Positions 23,543 through 35,055 of a stretch of DNA of 64,000 nt are shown piece after piece; within the stretch, counting starts at the first letter, position 1, and each line of letters begins with the position of its first letter. The notes beneath the pieces were generated by a model. The model was not told where the DNA came from. It ran no database searches and saw only the letters and a program-made list of their open reading frames with translations. The DNA comes from Chaenocephalus aceratus (taxonomy: Eukaryota > Chordata > Actinopteri > Perciformes > Channichthyidae). Both the position numbers and the translations under genes were made by a program. Location of the stretch: NCBI GenBank assembly GCA_023974075.1, contig JAMFTG010000597.1:62001-126000 (forward strand), written 5' to 3'.

Positions 23543-25094
23543 ATGGCACATGTCAAAAGTGCTAAGTCGAAGTACTATTTGTCAGTTACCACAGAAAACC
23601 TAAATAATCCTAGGAAATGTTTGAAAGCCATAAAATCGATATCCACCGGTGAGATCCGTAATGAGCTACCTCCGTGCCTCACCACAGCATCTGGCTCTAT
23701 ATCGGACAGGGCCACTATGCTACATTGCTTTAATGAGCATTTTGTGTCCTGCGGTTCTCTGTTTGATTCGGTTTCTAACTCTGCTTCTGTGAACACCCCA
23801 ATCCGTGACTCTGAACAACGTGGTCTGGAAAACCCTTTCAGTTTTACTCCTTTTACTGTTGATGTTGTTCATGAAGCATTAACCAAGCTAGATCCTAGGA
23901 AACCGGCCGGCCCGGACAACGTAGAACCTTTCTTTTTAAAGATAGCTGCAGATTTTATTGCTCCTCCTCTCACTACTCTTTGTAACCTCTCCCTCAGCAC
24001 AAATGCAATTCCAAAAGTATGGAAGTCTGCGTATGTCTTGCCTTTGCAAAAAGGAGGGGAGGCAACTATTTTAAATAACTATAGGCCAATCTCTAAATTA
24101 TCAGTTCTGGCGAAAGTGCTCGAACGCCTAGTGAGTGAACAGGTAAAGTTTTTATGTATAAATGACATCCTGTCTAAACATCAGTCAGGCTTCAGAAAGA
24201 AACACAGCACCATCACTGCCACAATGAAAGTGGTGAATGACATTACGAGTATTTTAGATAATAAGCAGAGTTGTGCAGCTCTGTTTGTTGACCTGTCCAA
24301 AGCGTTTGACACCGTCGATCATCACATTTTGAAGCAGAGGCTGGTCAGTATAGGCATGTCCAGCCATGCAGTGGGTGGTTTGTGAACTACCTCTCTGAAA
24401 GGTCCCAATGTGTTCACTTTGATGGACTGTCTTCTGAATGTTTAAACATTTCTAATGGTGTACCACAAGGCTCTGTGTTAGGACCACTTTTATTCTCCAT
24501 ATATATCAACAGTTTAGGTGATAATGTGGATGAAGCTACTTTACATTTCTATGCGGACGATACCGTGATGTTCTGTGCAGGTCCCTCCATTCAGGAGGCT
24601 GGTCTTAAATTACAGGCTGTTTTTAACATTATTCAGACTCAGCTCGCTGAGCTTAAGCTTCTTTTAAATGTTGAGAAAACCAAGGTAATGCTCTTTTCTA
24701 AAGCTAAAAAGACACCAGAGCCTGTATTAGATATTGTTACTATGCAAGGACAAGTACTCAAAGTGGTTACCTGTTACAAATACCTGGGTATCTGGCTTGA
24801 TGATTGTCTCACTTTTAAACTTCATGTCAATAACCTGCTTAAAAAGCTGAGGGTTAGACTAGGTTTCTTTTTCAGAAACAAGTCCTGTTTCTCGCTTGAG
24901 GCCAGGAAAAGGCTCTGTGACCTTTGACCTGTGCTGGACTGTGGTGATTTGTTGTATATGAATGCACCTGCCCATTGCCTGGTCAAGTTAGATGCTGCCT
25001 ATCACAGCGTACTTACACATCACTGTACCCTGTATGCCAAGGCAGGTTTGCCATCACTAACTGTAAAGAGGCTCAGTCATTGGTACACGTTTAT
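23543..25094 (+). pseudogene. L2/CR1-type LINE reverse transcriptase, best-preserved copy (U4)
   Basis: Open for 280 codons (23,543-24,385) and again for 181 codons (24,382-24,927). Visible in order: LDPRKPAGPDNVEPFFLK linker; NNYRPISKLSVLAKVLERLV; HQSGFRKKHSTITATMKV; motif [17 protein letters not shown]; motif [20 protein letters not shown]; motif [10 protein letters not shown]. The order and sequence fit jockey-group (CR1/L2-like) reverse transcriptases. The single interruption near 24,375 is a missing G shared by all units that span the site, and it separates motif A from motifs B and C. The 3' end is lost to the DNA transposon. Not a functional polymerase as it stands. Confidence 0.9.
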
Positions 25095-25097
25095 GTT

Positions 25098-25478
25098 AGT
25101 GCTGTCAAAATTATCGCGTTAACGGCGGTAATTAATTTTTTGAATTAATTGCGTTAAAATATTTAACGCATTTAACGCATGTGCAGAATGGCCCGCCCCA
25201 TACGTGCCACCAGTGGCAGCGCCAGGGTATGGCTGGGGTAGGCTACACCCATACCAAGAAAGGGCTTAGCCCCACCATGAACAATGATGTTAAAGTAAGC
25301 AAAATAAAGTCCGCCAACTCGCGCGGAGTAAATTGCACAGACAGCAGTTAGTAAGATTGATTTCAGTAGCCACGGTTTTGAAAACTTTTGTCACGTAGTG
25401 ATCGTCTTCTAAATAGAACATCTTTGATAACGGCGTGGTGTTGTTGCAGGAAGTTCCGACGGAGAATACTTTTGCTGT
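25098..25478. mobile_element. DNA-transposon terminus interrupting the RT (U4)
   Basis: Copy of 5,928-6,308. Confidence 0.55.
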
Positions 25479-25820
25479 AGTACAGGCAGTGGTGTAGTGG
25501 GCGTTGGACGCGGGGGTACGCCGTACCCCCACTTATTTGGAGCATGATCTTTTTTGTAATAGTCTAATACATATAAAATCATTGCCAGTCTTATTAGTTG
25601 CAAGTGTGTATTTGTTGTAATAATGACAAAAACATAATACATTTCACAGTAATTATAATAAAAAATAAAAACGATTTCCTTAAAGAATTATGATTAGTCA
25701 TCAGGCTCGTGACCCCGCGGCGAGCTGGGGGTGTGTCAGTGACACACCCACGGCCAGCTTACCGCCCGCCGATTTTGCGGCAGCTCTTTTCCTCAAGAAC
25801 GATAACGAAAAAGCTCTATA

Positions 25821-26156
25821 ATGGCAGGCAAACATTTTTTACTTGACTTCTTTTCTAAAAAGAATATAATTCACAAGAAGAAAGAGTCTAGCAGCACCGA
25901 AGCTACAAGTGAAGCTGCTACTAGTACTACATCATCAGAAGAGCCGCCTAAAGACGTGGATAATGCTAGCTAACGTGCACGTTAGCTGCGCTAGCAACGT
26001 TCCCCTGGCTAGCTCAAGCTCACCTTTCCCAGAGGTATGGACGGAGGAGATGTGGCGGAGGAAACAAGAGACATACCCGTGGATAGACTGCAAAGCTGGG
26101 AAACTGGGCTGCAAAGTTTGTTCATCCATATCTGATGTATCAGTCTTCAAAACGCA

Positions 26157-26159
<3 letters not shown>
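25821..26159 (+). pseudogene. hAT transposase N-terminal remnant (U4)
   Basis: As the U3 copy; E/A codon replaced by E/T (KQETYPWID). Confidence 0.6.

Positions 26160-26233
<74 letters not shown>
26159..26233. repeat. (GT)n microsatellite (U4)
   Basis: Pure GT run, longest of the three units. Confidence 0.97.
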
Positions 26234-26236
<3 letters not shown>

Positions 26237-26563
26237 AAAGCAGCGCTGTCTGCTTATTTGCAATGTAGGCTAGGCCTAATCAGAATAATTTCCAGTCCAG
26301 ATTCAATGTTTGCATTAGTAGGCTATATATATTTAGTGTGTCCATGGTTTTGAGTCCGTGTGTGTGTTGAGCACAGCGCCGTCTGCTTTTTGCAGTACAG
26401 TAAGTAAAGTAGGACTAAGCATACCGGTAGTTTCTGTGGACCTGTCTGCCCGTTTTGTGAGTGCACTGCGCGCGTGCGCACTTGTTTGGTATTGTTTGGG
26501 ATGACCTAATTTAAAATAGCGTCCCCCCAGTAAAAAAATCCCCACTACACCACTGAGTACAGG

Positions 26564-27589
26564 GGTGCACATAACTGGTAAACAGATTATGTGTGTAATC
26601 TGAAATGCGTACCGGTGTTGCAGTATAACGTGAGTCATGACAACTGGCGATATTCTATTATTTCCGTCATAGGAATCCGGGGCGTGTACATTGAGGACCC
26701 ATTGTTGACTTACCATGTCGATCGCCTCGTTTGTTGTTTCCGTTCATCTTTTGCTATATCTGCCTTCCTACGATCACTTTGATGCACATTCAGTACTCGG
26801 CTGTGAGGTTGTGGGTGAGAGGTGGATATCGTGACGCTTACAGGGAGGTATCGAACATTACAAAGTAGGTGACTGTGTGGATGCCTATTCAAAATATTGC
26901 AAACTTGAATAAATCATTTAAATTATATATTTGTGTCCGACTTTCATTTGTACATCGTTCTTAATGTGATGTATAGTAGCTCTGATAGCGGTCCATACCT
27001 TCAGACAGCCTCAAAGTAAAACACAAGTCGTTTACTCACAGCCCGAACGCTCATCGAGATGACTGGATCATTCATGACAGGTTGTGATCAGCTCCGATTA
27101 AATTGTGATATCAATGCTGTAGCTATTCTCCAGGGAGCACGTTTCTTTATGAAATACCTGTATCACTCTCATCACAACAAGACTCTACACTGTGCAGGAA
27201 AAACAATTACATACATGAAAATAACCTTGATGCATGGGAATGAATGGGTAAGAAGTTGTATTTATTTCCTGACCAACATTTGGCTGGAAGACTGGGATAC
27301 ACCCTGGATTGGTTACCTCTACATCACTGGGTGAACACTCTCTATAACAGATATTATAAATGTTTACTTTAATTCACCAAACTTGCATGTCTTTGCACTT
27401 TGGGAAGACACTGGAGCCGTTGAAGAAACTTCTGAGCATGGACTCTAAACAGAAAGGAAAACAGCTAAGATCTAAACTATACATTGCTTGCTTAATGAAA
27501 TGTAAACAACTTCATTACTGCTTACTCTGGATGAGTGATGTAACATGTTTGTCAATATTCTAACATGTCTTTTTTCTGTTTATTTTAAG
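26564..27589. other. Unassigned stretch in U4
   Basis: Copy of 7,556-8,582; no gene recognised. Confidence 0.4.
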
Positions 27590-27676
27590 ATCGATTGCAC
27601 CCAGTACACGATGTGGTACCACACGTACTGTGTTGGGGAGCCCTCTGTCAATGCAGATTTATTTTGTAAAGGCTGC
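27590..27676 (+). pseudogene. Possible half PHD-finger exon (U4)
   Basis: Same 29 codons as in U1 and U3. Confidence 0.5.
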
Positions 27677-27679
27677 ACT

Positions 27680-27683
<4 letters not shown>

Positions 27684-27749
<66 letters not shown>

Positions 27750-27768
27750 CACCCACACACACACACAC

Positions 27769-27827
<59 letters not shown>
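27684..27827. repeat. (CA)n microsatellite (U4)
   Basis: 144-bp CA run with several CCA interruptions. Confidence 0.97.
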
Positions 27828-27830
<3 letters not shown>

Positions 27831-28506
27831 GAAGGTAGATATGGTGCAAAATGCGAGAGCGTGAAAACCTGATGTGAGCACTTGCAGAAAAAAAATCTGA
27901 GCTTGTGTGCATACCTTTACACTTGTATAAAATATCCACGTAACTGTGAACCAAATTTGAAGTCACAGAAGAAAAAAAAAAGTTTTGAAGCTTGTAGAAA
28001 AAAAATGAACTTAGTGATGAAATGTTCACTTGCAGAAAAATACACATTTTTTAAATATATTTTCCATTACAACTGCAACTTTATTTATTACAACCTCTCA
28101 AATCAGTCATTACAACTTGACGAATCTGCTCCGTGGCAGTATAAATCGACGAATCTGCGGTCTTTTGCTACACTTCTTGCGATAAATGTGTCGCAAAAGT
28201 AATTTTCACCTGTAGATGTGGGGGGAGGGAGGGGGGTTGGAGCGAAGGGGCGGAGCTATCAGAAGGACGAGGCTCGGGTGACTGGAGACTGCGGGGCTAA
28301 CGGTTCGTGTCGCTACCAGTCCGCTGACATGGCGCATCAATCAACGGTACATTTTGCCCATTACTTGCCCAGTATTACTTTGAATATTATTATTGTGATT
28401 GAGGATTAAATCCGCTTTGAAGACCACCGTTTTATATCGTGCAGTTTAGCGGCAAAATAACGTCAGTTAGCCAGTTAAACAAGTAGTGGTTGTAGTCTAT
28501 ACACAA
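27828..28506. other. Unassigned stretch with G-rich tract (U4)
   Basis: Copy of 8,760-9,437; G-rich tract at ~28,218-28,252. No gene. Confidence 0.4.
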
Positions 28507-30126
28507 ATCACAAAAGACTTTGTTCTTCTTTGACAGTGAAACCAAAGAAAGAAAAACGTCAGGAAGTTCAACAGAAGAGGGGTCTATTTAAGACAATAGA
28601 GATGCAAAAGATAATGTGTAAATAAAGTTGTATTGATTTGAATTTAAATGTCTTGTCTTGTAATGACAACCCCCGCCTGTGATATGGAGAAGCAGCGTTC
28701 AGTTGCTATGCTCCAAATATCTGGGACAAACTCCCAGAAACCTGCAGGTCCGCTGCAACTCTGACGACTTTCAAATCCAGCCTGAAGACTTTGCTTTTTG
28801 CCGCTGCTTTTAATTGAACTATTCACATCTTACTCTGCACTGTCACTTTTATCCATGTATTTGTCTTTTAATGTTTATTTTATTATCTTTCTTTTTAATG
28901 ACTGTTTTTAAATGCCATTTTCTTAATGTCTTTCCTTTTTGTAAAGCACGTTGAATTGCCTTGTGTTGAAAGGTGCTTTATAAATAAACTTGCCTTGCCT
29001 TGAAACTGTCCTCCTTCTTGTTCTACTTGTTTACTCTCACCTGAGATCAGATGATAAACACTTTGAAAGAACACTTCGTACCAGGAAATATATCCCAGAT
29101 ATATGAATGCTAACTCATTGTTAGTCAGAGAGAGGCTGATCATACCTTGAATAATCTGGCAGCTAGCCTCCACCCGGCCCTAAATGACTTCTCTTTTATT
29201 TTCACTTTTAGACCGAGGCACATTTAGGGGAATTCATGTGACAACGACAACATATAACATACACGTGTTTCACTCCATTGAAGCTGCATCTCATTTACTA
29301 CGATATGTTGTGTTGCCTGTATGGAAGCTGTGTTGTATTTTGAACAATTGTAATATACCAAGTGTTCCATATGAATCTACATGCTGACATATTGTTAAAG
29401 TAACTGATTATAAAGCACTTCATACAGTGGTGCATTATGTCTGCTCCTTATTATCCCAAGTGTGGTGAAAGTATTGTTCAGATGCTTTGCCATGTGTTTG
29501 GTGTTATTGGTGTTATTGGTTCAATTCCCCTACATAGTCTTGATCTCCACGCAGATGATCCATTACAAAAAGTCTTACATAAAACAGCTAAGGAGTAAAG
29601 AGGTCAAGGTCACATGACCATCTCCTCTATGACCTGTAAAGTCAGATGATCATCCTGCTGACTTAAACACTGAACACTCAAAAGTGATCTGTTCCATTTT
29701 GAAAAGTCAGCTTCTTGAAAATCAAACTTTAAATAATTTAAAGTGGTAAAAAAAAACAGCCACCAATGCTTGAAAAGTTAGCTGGCTCAAACTCCTGGGC
29801 CCTCCTGTTGCTTCCTTGATGGAAGAGGAGGACATGTGCAGTGTTGAAATTAATGCGGGGGAATTCAGAAATGTGCATGTTGATAGAGCATTTTGGAATT
29901 GACATTGAGTTGAGCAGACCATGGCACATGTCAAAAGTGCTAAGTCGAAGTACTATTTGTCAGTTACCACAGAAAACCTAAATAATCCTAGGAAGTGTTT
30001 GAAAGCCATAAAATCGATATCCACCGGTGAGATCCGTAATGAGCTACCTCCGTGCCTCACCACAGCATCTGGCTCTATATCGGACAGGGCCTCTATGCTA
30101 CATTGCTTTAATGAGCATTTTGTGTC
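28507..30126. repeat. Tandem unit U5, truncated (1.62 kb)
   Basis: Contains the CTTGC-tailed LINE end (28,670-29,003) and the first ~200 bases of the RT (29,921-30,126, MAHVKSAKSKYYLSV...). Homology stops after CATTTTGTGTC at ~30,126. This is the right edge of the array. Confidence 0.88.
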
Positions 30127-30887
<761 letters not shown>

Positions 30888-31131
30888 TGTTACGGCAAAG
30901 CTGATAAAATCATCGCAGGCTGTAGAGAAATGTACACTACGTCAGGTTCACATTCCTTCCTGTGTTTAAATATCGACTACAATAAGAACAACGTATCGAG
31001 TTGTTCAGCTGCTGAGAGCAATATGTAATTGTTGATGATTCATAGCGAGGTTTTTCTGATGGCTTTCTTTAGAGCAGCTTGTACATTTACTGCAGTACAT
31101 ATAAGTCTGAGTGCTCAGTGTCTAAGGCTCT

Positions 31132-31146
31132 CCACCAGGGGGCAGC
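31132..31146 (+). promoter_or_regulatory. CTCF-like motif (block B copy 1)
   Basis: CCACCAGGGGGCAGC, a full match to the CTCF core consensus as known in vertebrates. Binding is inferred. Confidence 0.55.
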
Positions 31147-31779
31147 GTAACCAAGGAGATCAATGTTAGTGCATTTAAAGAACCACACATAGCGGTGTTG
31201 GTTTCTTCTGCTGTCAGGAACACCGTAAAGTGTGTCTGTGGCTGTGAGGGAGTGCGGCCGTCTTTCAACCAGAAGTGTTAAAGGTCCCTATTTGACTGTT
31301 CCTCATCAATATATCACAGCTCTCTCAGATATATACAGAACATGTCTCTGAAGTGTTTGGCTCCAAACACCAAACAGATCATCGCAGCATTACCCATAAT
31401 CCCCTCTGTTTCAGCCCTGTTTCAAAAGTCTGTTACTTCAGATAAGTAAATAAGGAGCCCCTCCCCACGCCCCTCAAGTGAATCAGGCATCCGGTTGTTA
31501 TTATACATCCATGGCTGCATCTCACTTCTGTACATTCAATCCTCCTCGCGTCCCTCACTTGCGTCGTTAGTACTCTTTAGGGCTTTGGGAGTCACGAGCT
31601 GCAGCTTCACGATGAAACATATTAACAGCAATGCGCCCAAACACGTGAAGAGAAATCTACACCGACCTGACGAGACACGAGCAGGGTTTACCGAGAGAGC
31701 TACGTCAGCTACAAATAACGTAACATCTGAATTCATCTGATTTTTCTTAATCCTACAAATAAATAATTTATATATAAAA

Positions 31780-33314
31780 CAGGGTTTCCAACTTTGGGTA
31801 CCTGGCTGGAGTGAGATTTTGGTATCATGGGTTTGATTACACATGAGCACGAAATGACTGCTATCGTGTCAGTAGCGGGACCTTAGCATATATATAGGAT
31901 ATATACAATCTATACAAATACACAATATTGGACACAGACTATAAAGGGCACACAGTTTCATTCACTAATGAAAGTCAAACACACACCACTGTTTTATTGT
32001 GTGCATAGGCCTGTCGCGATAAGCAATTAGTTGACTTATCGTACGATAAATAAAAATGAACTCGATACATTTACATTTACATGAGGATGTGACTAGCAGT
32101 TTGAAAGGATGTACATGAATTATTATTATATATTATCATTATGTCAGTGGTCTAAAATGGTCATACAACGGTGCCGACAATATTATCGTAAAATAATTTC
32201 CGGGAAAATGTATCCAACAAAATTAATTATCGTGAGAGGCCTATACACGAAACACACACACACAAACAAATCTACAGACTTACTCCAAACTGCCAAATAT
32301 ATTAATTAACACACTCTCACTCTCATATACTCTTTGACTCTTTTTTGGCCTAGTTGAACAATAAGCAGCAAACTTTTACTTTGTATCATTTCTACTGGAT
32401 CTTAGATCTGCGCATGCGCAATACGGCAGTGGCGGCCACGGAGTATTTGTGTTGGGTAATCTCTGGTAGGGCTAACCCATACAGTGGTGGGGTGAAGTCA
32501 GTATTTGCAATGTAATCACATACACGCTCCCCTTGACAGTGAAACGCCACGCGTGAGGTTTAGATTATTTCCTCAATCCAAATTGAACTGTATGAAATAA
32601 AAAGGCACATTTGTCTTGTAGTAAATAAAAAGGGCGACCTGGAGCCAATCCTGCAATTTCTCCACAAGTGAAAGAGCTGACGCTGAAAACCCAACCTCTG
32701 CAGGGGGTCTGGGGGGATTCTCCCCCAGGAGATTTTTTGAAATACTAACATAAAATACACATTCTGGTACTCTCTTGAGAAGAGAAATAAATACATCTAT
32801 TACTACATATTTTAAAAAAGGAATGCCATTTTAGTTTTTTGTTACTGTGTTCTGAAAGCTGAACCTGCTGCTCCTCACTGAGAGAAGAGGGAAGAGGCTG
32901 TGAATTACTTTACATTGTGGATAAGGGTGGATAGCCCCCATTGTTCTGTGTGTCAACATGAAAGACAGCCCACACATCAGTCATCAAACCGTGGGGTCGT
33001 ATTTCATTACGTGTTGATTTCTATCGACACGTAATGTTGTATCGATGTGTATAGAGATGTACTACGGCAAAAGTATTCTCCGTCGGGACTTCCTGCAACA
33101 ACACCACGTCGTTATCGTGATTCTGATTGGTCAGAAGACATTATCAAAGATGTTCTATTGAGAAGACGATCACTACGTGACAAAAGTTTTCAAAACCGTT
33201 TCTAGTCTTCGGTATTCTTGTTTTGGCGTGAGAATAGTTTGGGCAGCGTGAGAGCGTGAGATTGAGAGTGAAAGCGTGTGTCACATGCCAGATGCGTGAG
33301 AGTTGGCAACCCTG
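31780..33314. mobile_element. 1.5-kb non-autonomous hAT-like element, copy 1
   Basis: Ends CAGGGTTTCCAACT and AGTTGGCAACCCTG form terminal inverted repeats. The flanks TATAAAA and TATGAAAA fit a slightly decayed 8-bp TSD. The inverted paralogous block at 48,206-48,240 is an empty site. No transposase ORF. Part of its right side (33,061-33,205) is shared, inverted, with 6,200-6,312 in the array. Confidence 0.8.
32008..32241. mobile_element. 234-bp nested MITE, copy 1
   Basis: Terminal inverted repeats GGCCTGTCGCGATAA and TTATCGTGAGAGGCC, flanked by TA on both sides, consistent with a TA-targeting (Tc1/mariner-like) MITE nested in the hAT-like element. Copy 2 at 59,061-59,294. Confidence 0.65.
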
Positions 33315-33329
33315 TATGAAAACATGAAA

Positions 33330-33620
33330 ATATCTTGTTTGAGAAAAATAATTTATATATTTATTTATAATAATAAAAAAAGCAAAACACAGAGATTTTC
33401 ACTTTTGTCCTCTCAGTTCTTTTATTAACAAGAAAACCCCAAACAGTAAAAAATATACAGTCATGTAAATGTGGCACTCGAGCTGTCGGCTCAACAGACA
33501 CGGGAAGGAGCGCCGCCTAGAGGAACTCCGACATCTACAGAATGTGGAGGAAACCCCGAAGAGAAGCTGATCCATGATTCATGGACAAAGTTAGCCTTTT
33601 GTTATATTTAATAAAGTCAT
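33330..33620. repeat. TRIM 3' module without a TRIM gene
   Basis: Matches the sequence downstream of the TRIM16-like copies (inverted at 47,940-48,215; also 40,831-40,975, 51,480-51,625, 60,380-60,660). Here the adjoining sequence departs at ~33,665. Confidence 0.8.
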
Positions 33621-33690
33621 AAAGAAAGTCAATAAACGAGTGAAATCCACCTTTGACTTCCTTTGCTATTGCAATATGAGGAAAAACATC

Positions 33691-33840
33691 ACACTTTAGC
33701 TAAATGCAAACAACTTATAAGCAAAACACTTCAGAATCAGAAATCAGTATCACAAATACTTTATTAATCCCCCACAGGGAAACTGTGTTAAAAGTACTTA
33801 AAAGCGGGTAATGATTAACTGTTACCGACCTTTTGGATGT
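33691..33840. repeat. Short interspersed-repeat fragment
   Basis: Contains ACTTTATTAATCCC...AGGGAAACTG, a 3'-end pattern frequent in fish interspersed repeats. Class not determined. Confidence 0.35.
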
Positions 33841-34615
33841 CATGTCAAGAGTTGGATGTCAACGCCACTCAACTCAAAGAAGTGTGACAAGCAATTCACT
33901 AATCTTTTCAAATATTCAGTTACAAAGCTAGCAGCAAGCTAAGTTAGCATTACACAGCTGATGCTGAGCTAAACATGTTTGCTAACCGTCCGTGCGTTAA
34001 TGTGACTGACCTCTCCGGGTGAGTTTTCAAGTGCCTGATCAAATCCGACGTTGTTGCGCCAGCATCCTTGATTTTGATATTGCAGACTTTGCAGTGTGCG
34101 CTCCTTTTGTTGGTGCCGCCGGCGTTTTGTTCGAAGTGTTTGTAGTTGAACCTAATTACAAGCGGTTCAGCCGCAGGTGTGCCGCCGGTCGCTATTGTGT
34201 TACTACGAGGTAGTAACAGAGGCGCGCACGTCTGCGTAATGAGCCCGGCTAAAGTAACTGGATGGCCTGCCTGCCTGTCAGCCTTCCATCTGGGCACAAC
34301 TTATCTCGTGCCCTCATTGGTCATGTGCGCGTCAGTGTGTGTTGGAGGAGGCGGGCTCTATAAGGAAGTAGCAGCCTCTAGCAGATTATCTCCGGTTGTG
34401 TATTTTCAAATTCTAGCGATCTCGAGCCGGTTTCTCTCAAATGTACCTACCCCACCTTTAATACGACAAAAATAGAAAACACAATGATTGTTCACGAGTC
34501 CCAACACACGAGTCCAAGTCGAGTCTGAAGTCTTTTGGTCACGAGTCCAAGTCAAGTCTGAAGTCTCTGTGTGTGCGACTCGAGTCCGAGTTGCAGACTC
34601 GAGTCCCCATCTCTG
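33841..34615 (-). mobile_element. hAT transposon 5' part (BED-finger type)
   Basis: The right end at 34,615 reads, on the minus strand, CAGAGATGGGGACTCGAGTC, a hAT-like terminus. It is followed by subterminal repeats of the AGTCCAAGTC/AGTCTGAAGTC type (34,496-34,570), a leader and a BED-finger exon. The catalytic part and the other terminus are absent. Confidence 0.7.
33950..34297 (-). pseudogene. BED zinc-finger N-terminal exon of hAT transposase
   Basis: 115 codons. Residues ~50-95 form a BED-type finger: VIRFNYKHFEQN, CKVCNIKIKDAG, then TSDLIRHLKTHPE, giving C-x2-C...H-x4-H. Such fingers sit at the N-terminus of hAT transposases and ZBED host proteins. No dimerisation or DDE/RNase H-like domain follows, and the upstream transposon terminus favours a dead element over a host gene. 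The start codon is not certain. Confidence 0.65.
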
Positions 34616-35055
34616 GGTGCCAGCAACTAAATAACAACACCAGGCCCAGAGAAGTTATATACTAAGGAAGCAGTCACACTGGGCTCTAAACAGGAAACAC
34701 AATGAATACACACTGCATGTAAACGACAAATCTGACTCAGTGATTGCTAACACACAGGATGGCTCATTTGACCCCTACAGAATGTACTCAAATTGACAAT
34801 ATAAAATAGATTACAACGACAGGTGATCAATACTCAAAGTCCCCGTCTGTATGGAATGCACCCTCGAAGAAGTCTGATCAGACTGAGACAGCTCTTCATC
34901 CTGAGCTGCAGAAAAGTCTCCTTTGCTTTCAGGAAGTCCACTTTGAACTGGGCTCTTCACATCCTCCATGACAGGAGAGGAGAGGGGGGGACGCTGCCAT
35001 GGTGCTCCTGTGCACATGAGACAGTCCTCAGGTTGAGAAGAAGGAGGGGGGGGGC
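34616..35055. other. 3' flank/UTR of the nek6-like exons
   Basis: No other gene seen. On the minus strand this follows the nek6-like stop codon directly and probably holds its 3' UTR. Confidence 0.45.

Larger units (their letters stand above)
25479..26563. mobile_element. hAT-like transposon with 8-bp TSD (U4)
   Basis: Element 25,487-26,555, AGTACAGG at 25,479-25,486 and 26,556-26,563. Confidence 0.85.
22130..28506. repeat. Tandem unit U4 (6.38 kb)
   Basis: Follows U3 directly without the L1 cassette. Closest to U3, sharing the ~190-bp hAT deletion. Confidence 0.9.

Noticed and set aside
31536..31850. 66-104-codon ORF with a hydrophobic segment, also at 48,264-48,464 and 58,589-58,903
   Set aside because: Between copies most differences are amino-acid changing (S/L, R/W, I/L, N/K) with about one silent, and the 43.5-kb relative is disrupted. 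No sign of purifying selection.
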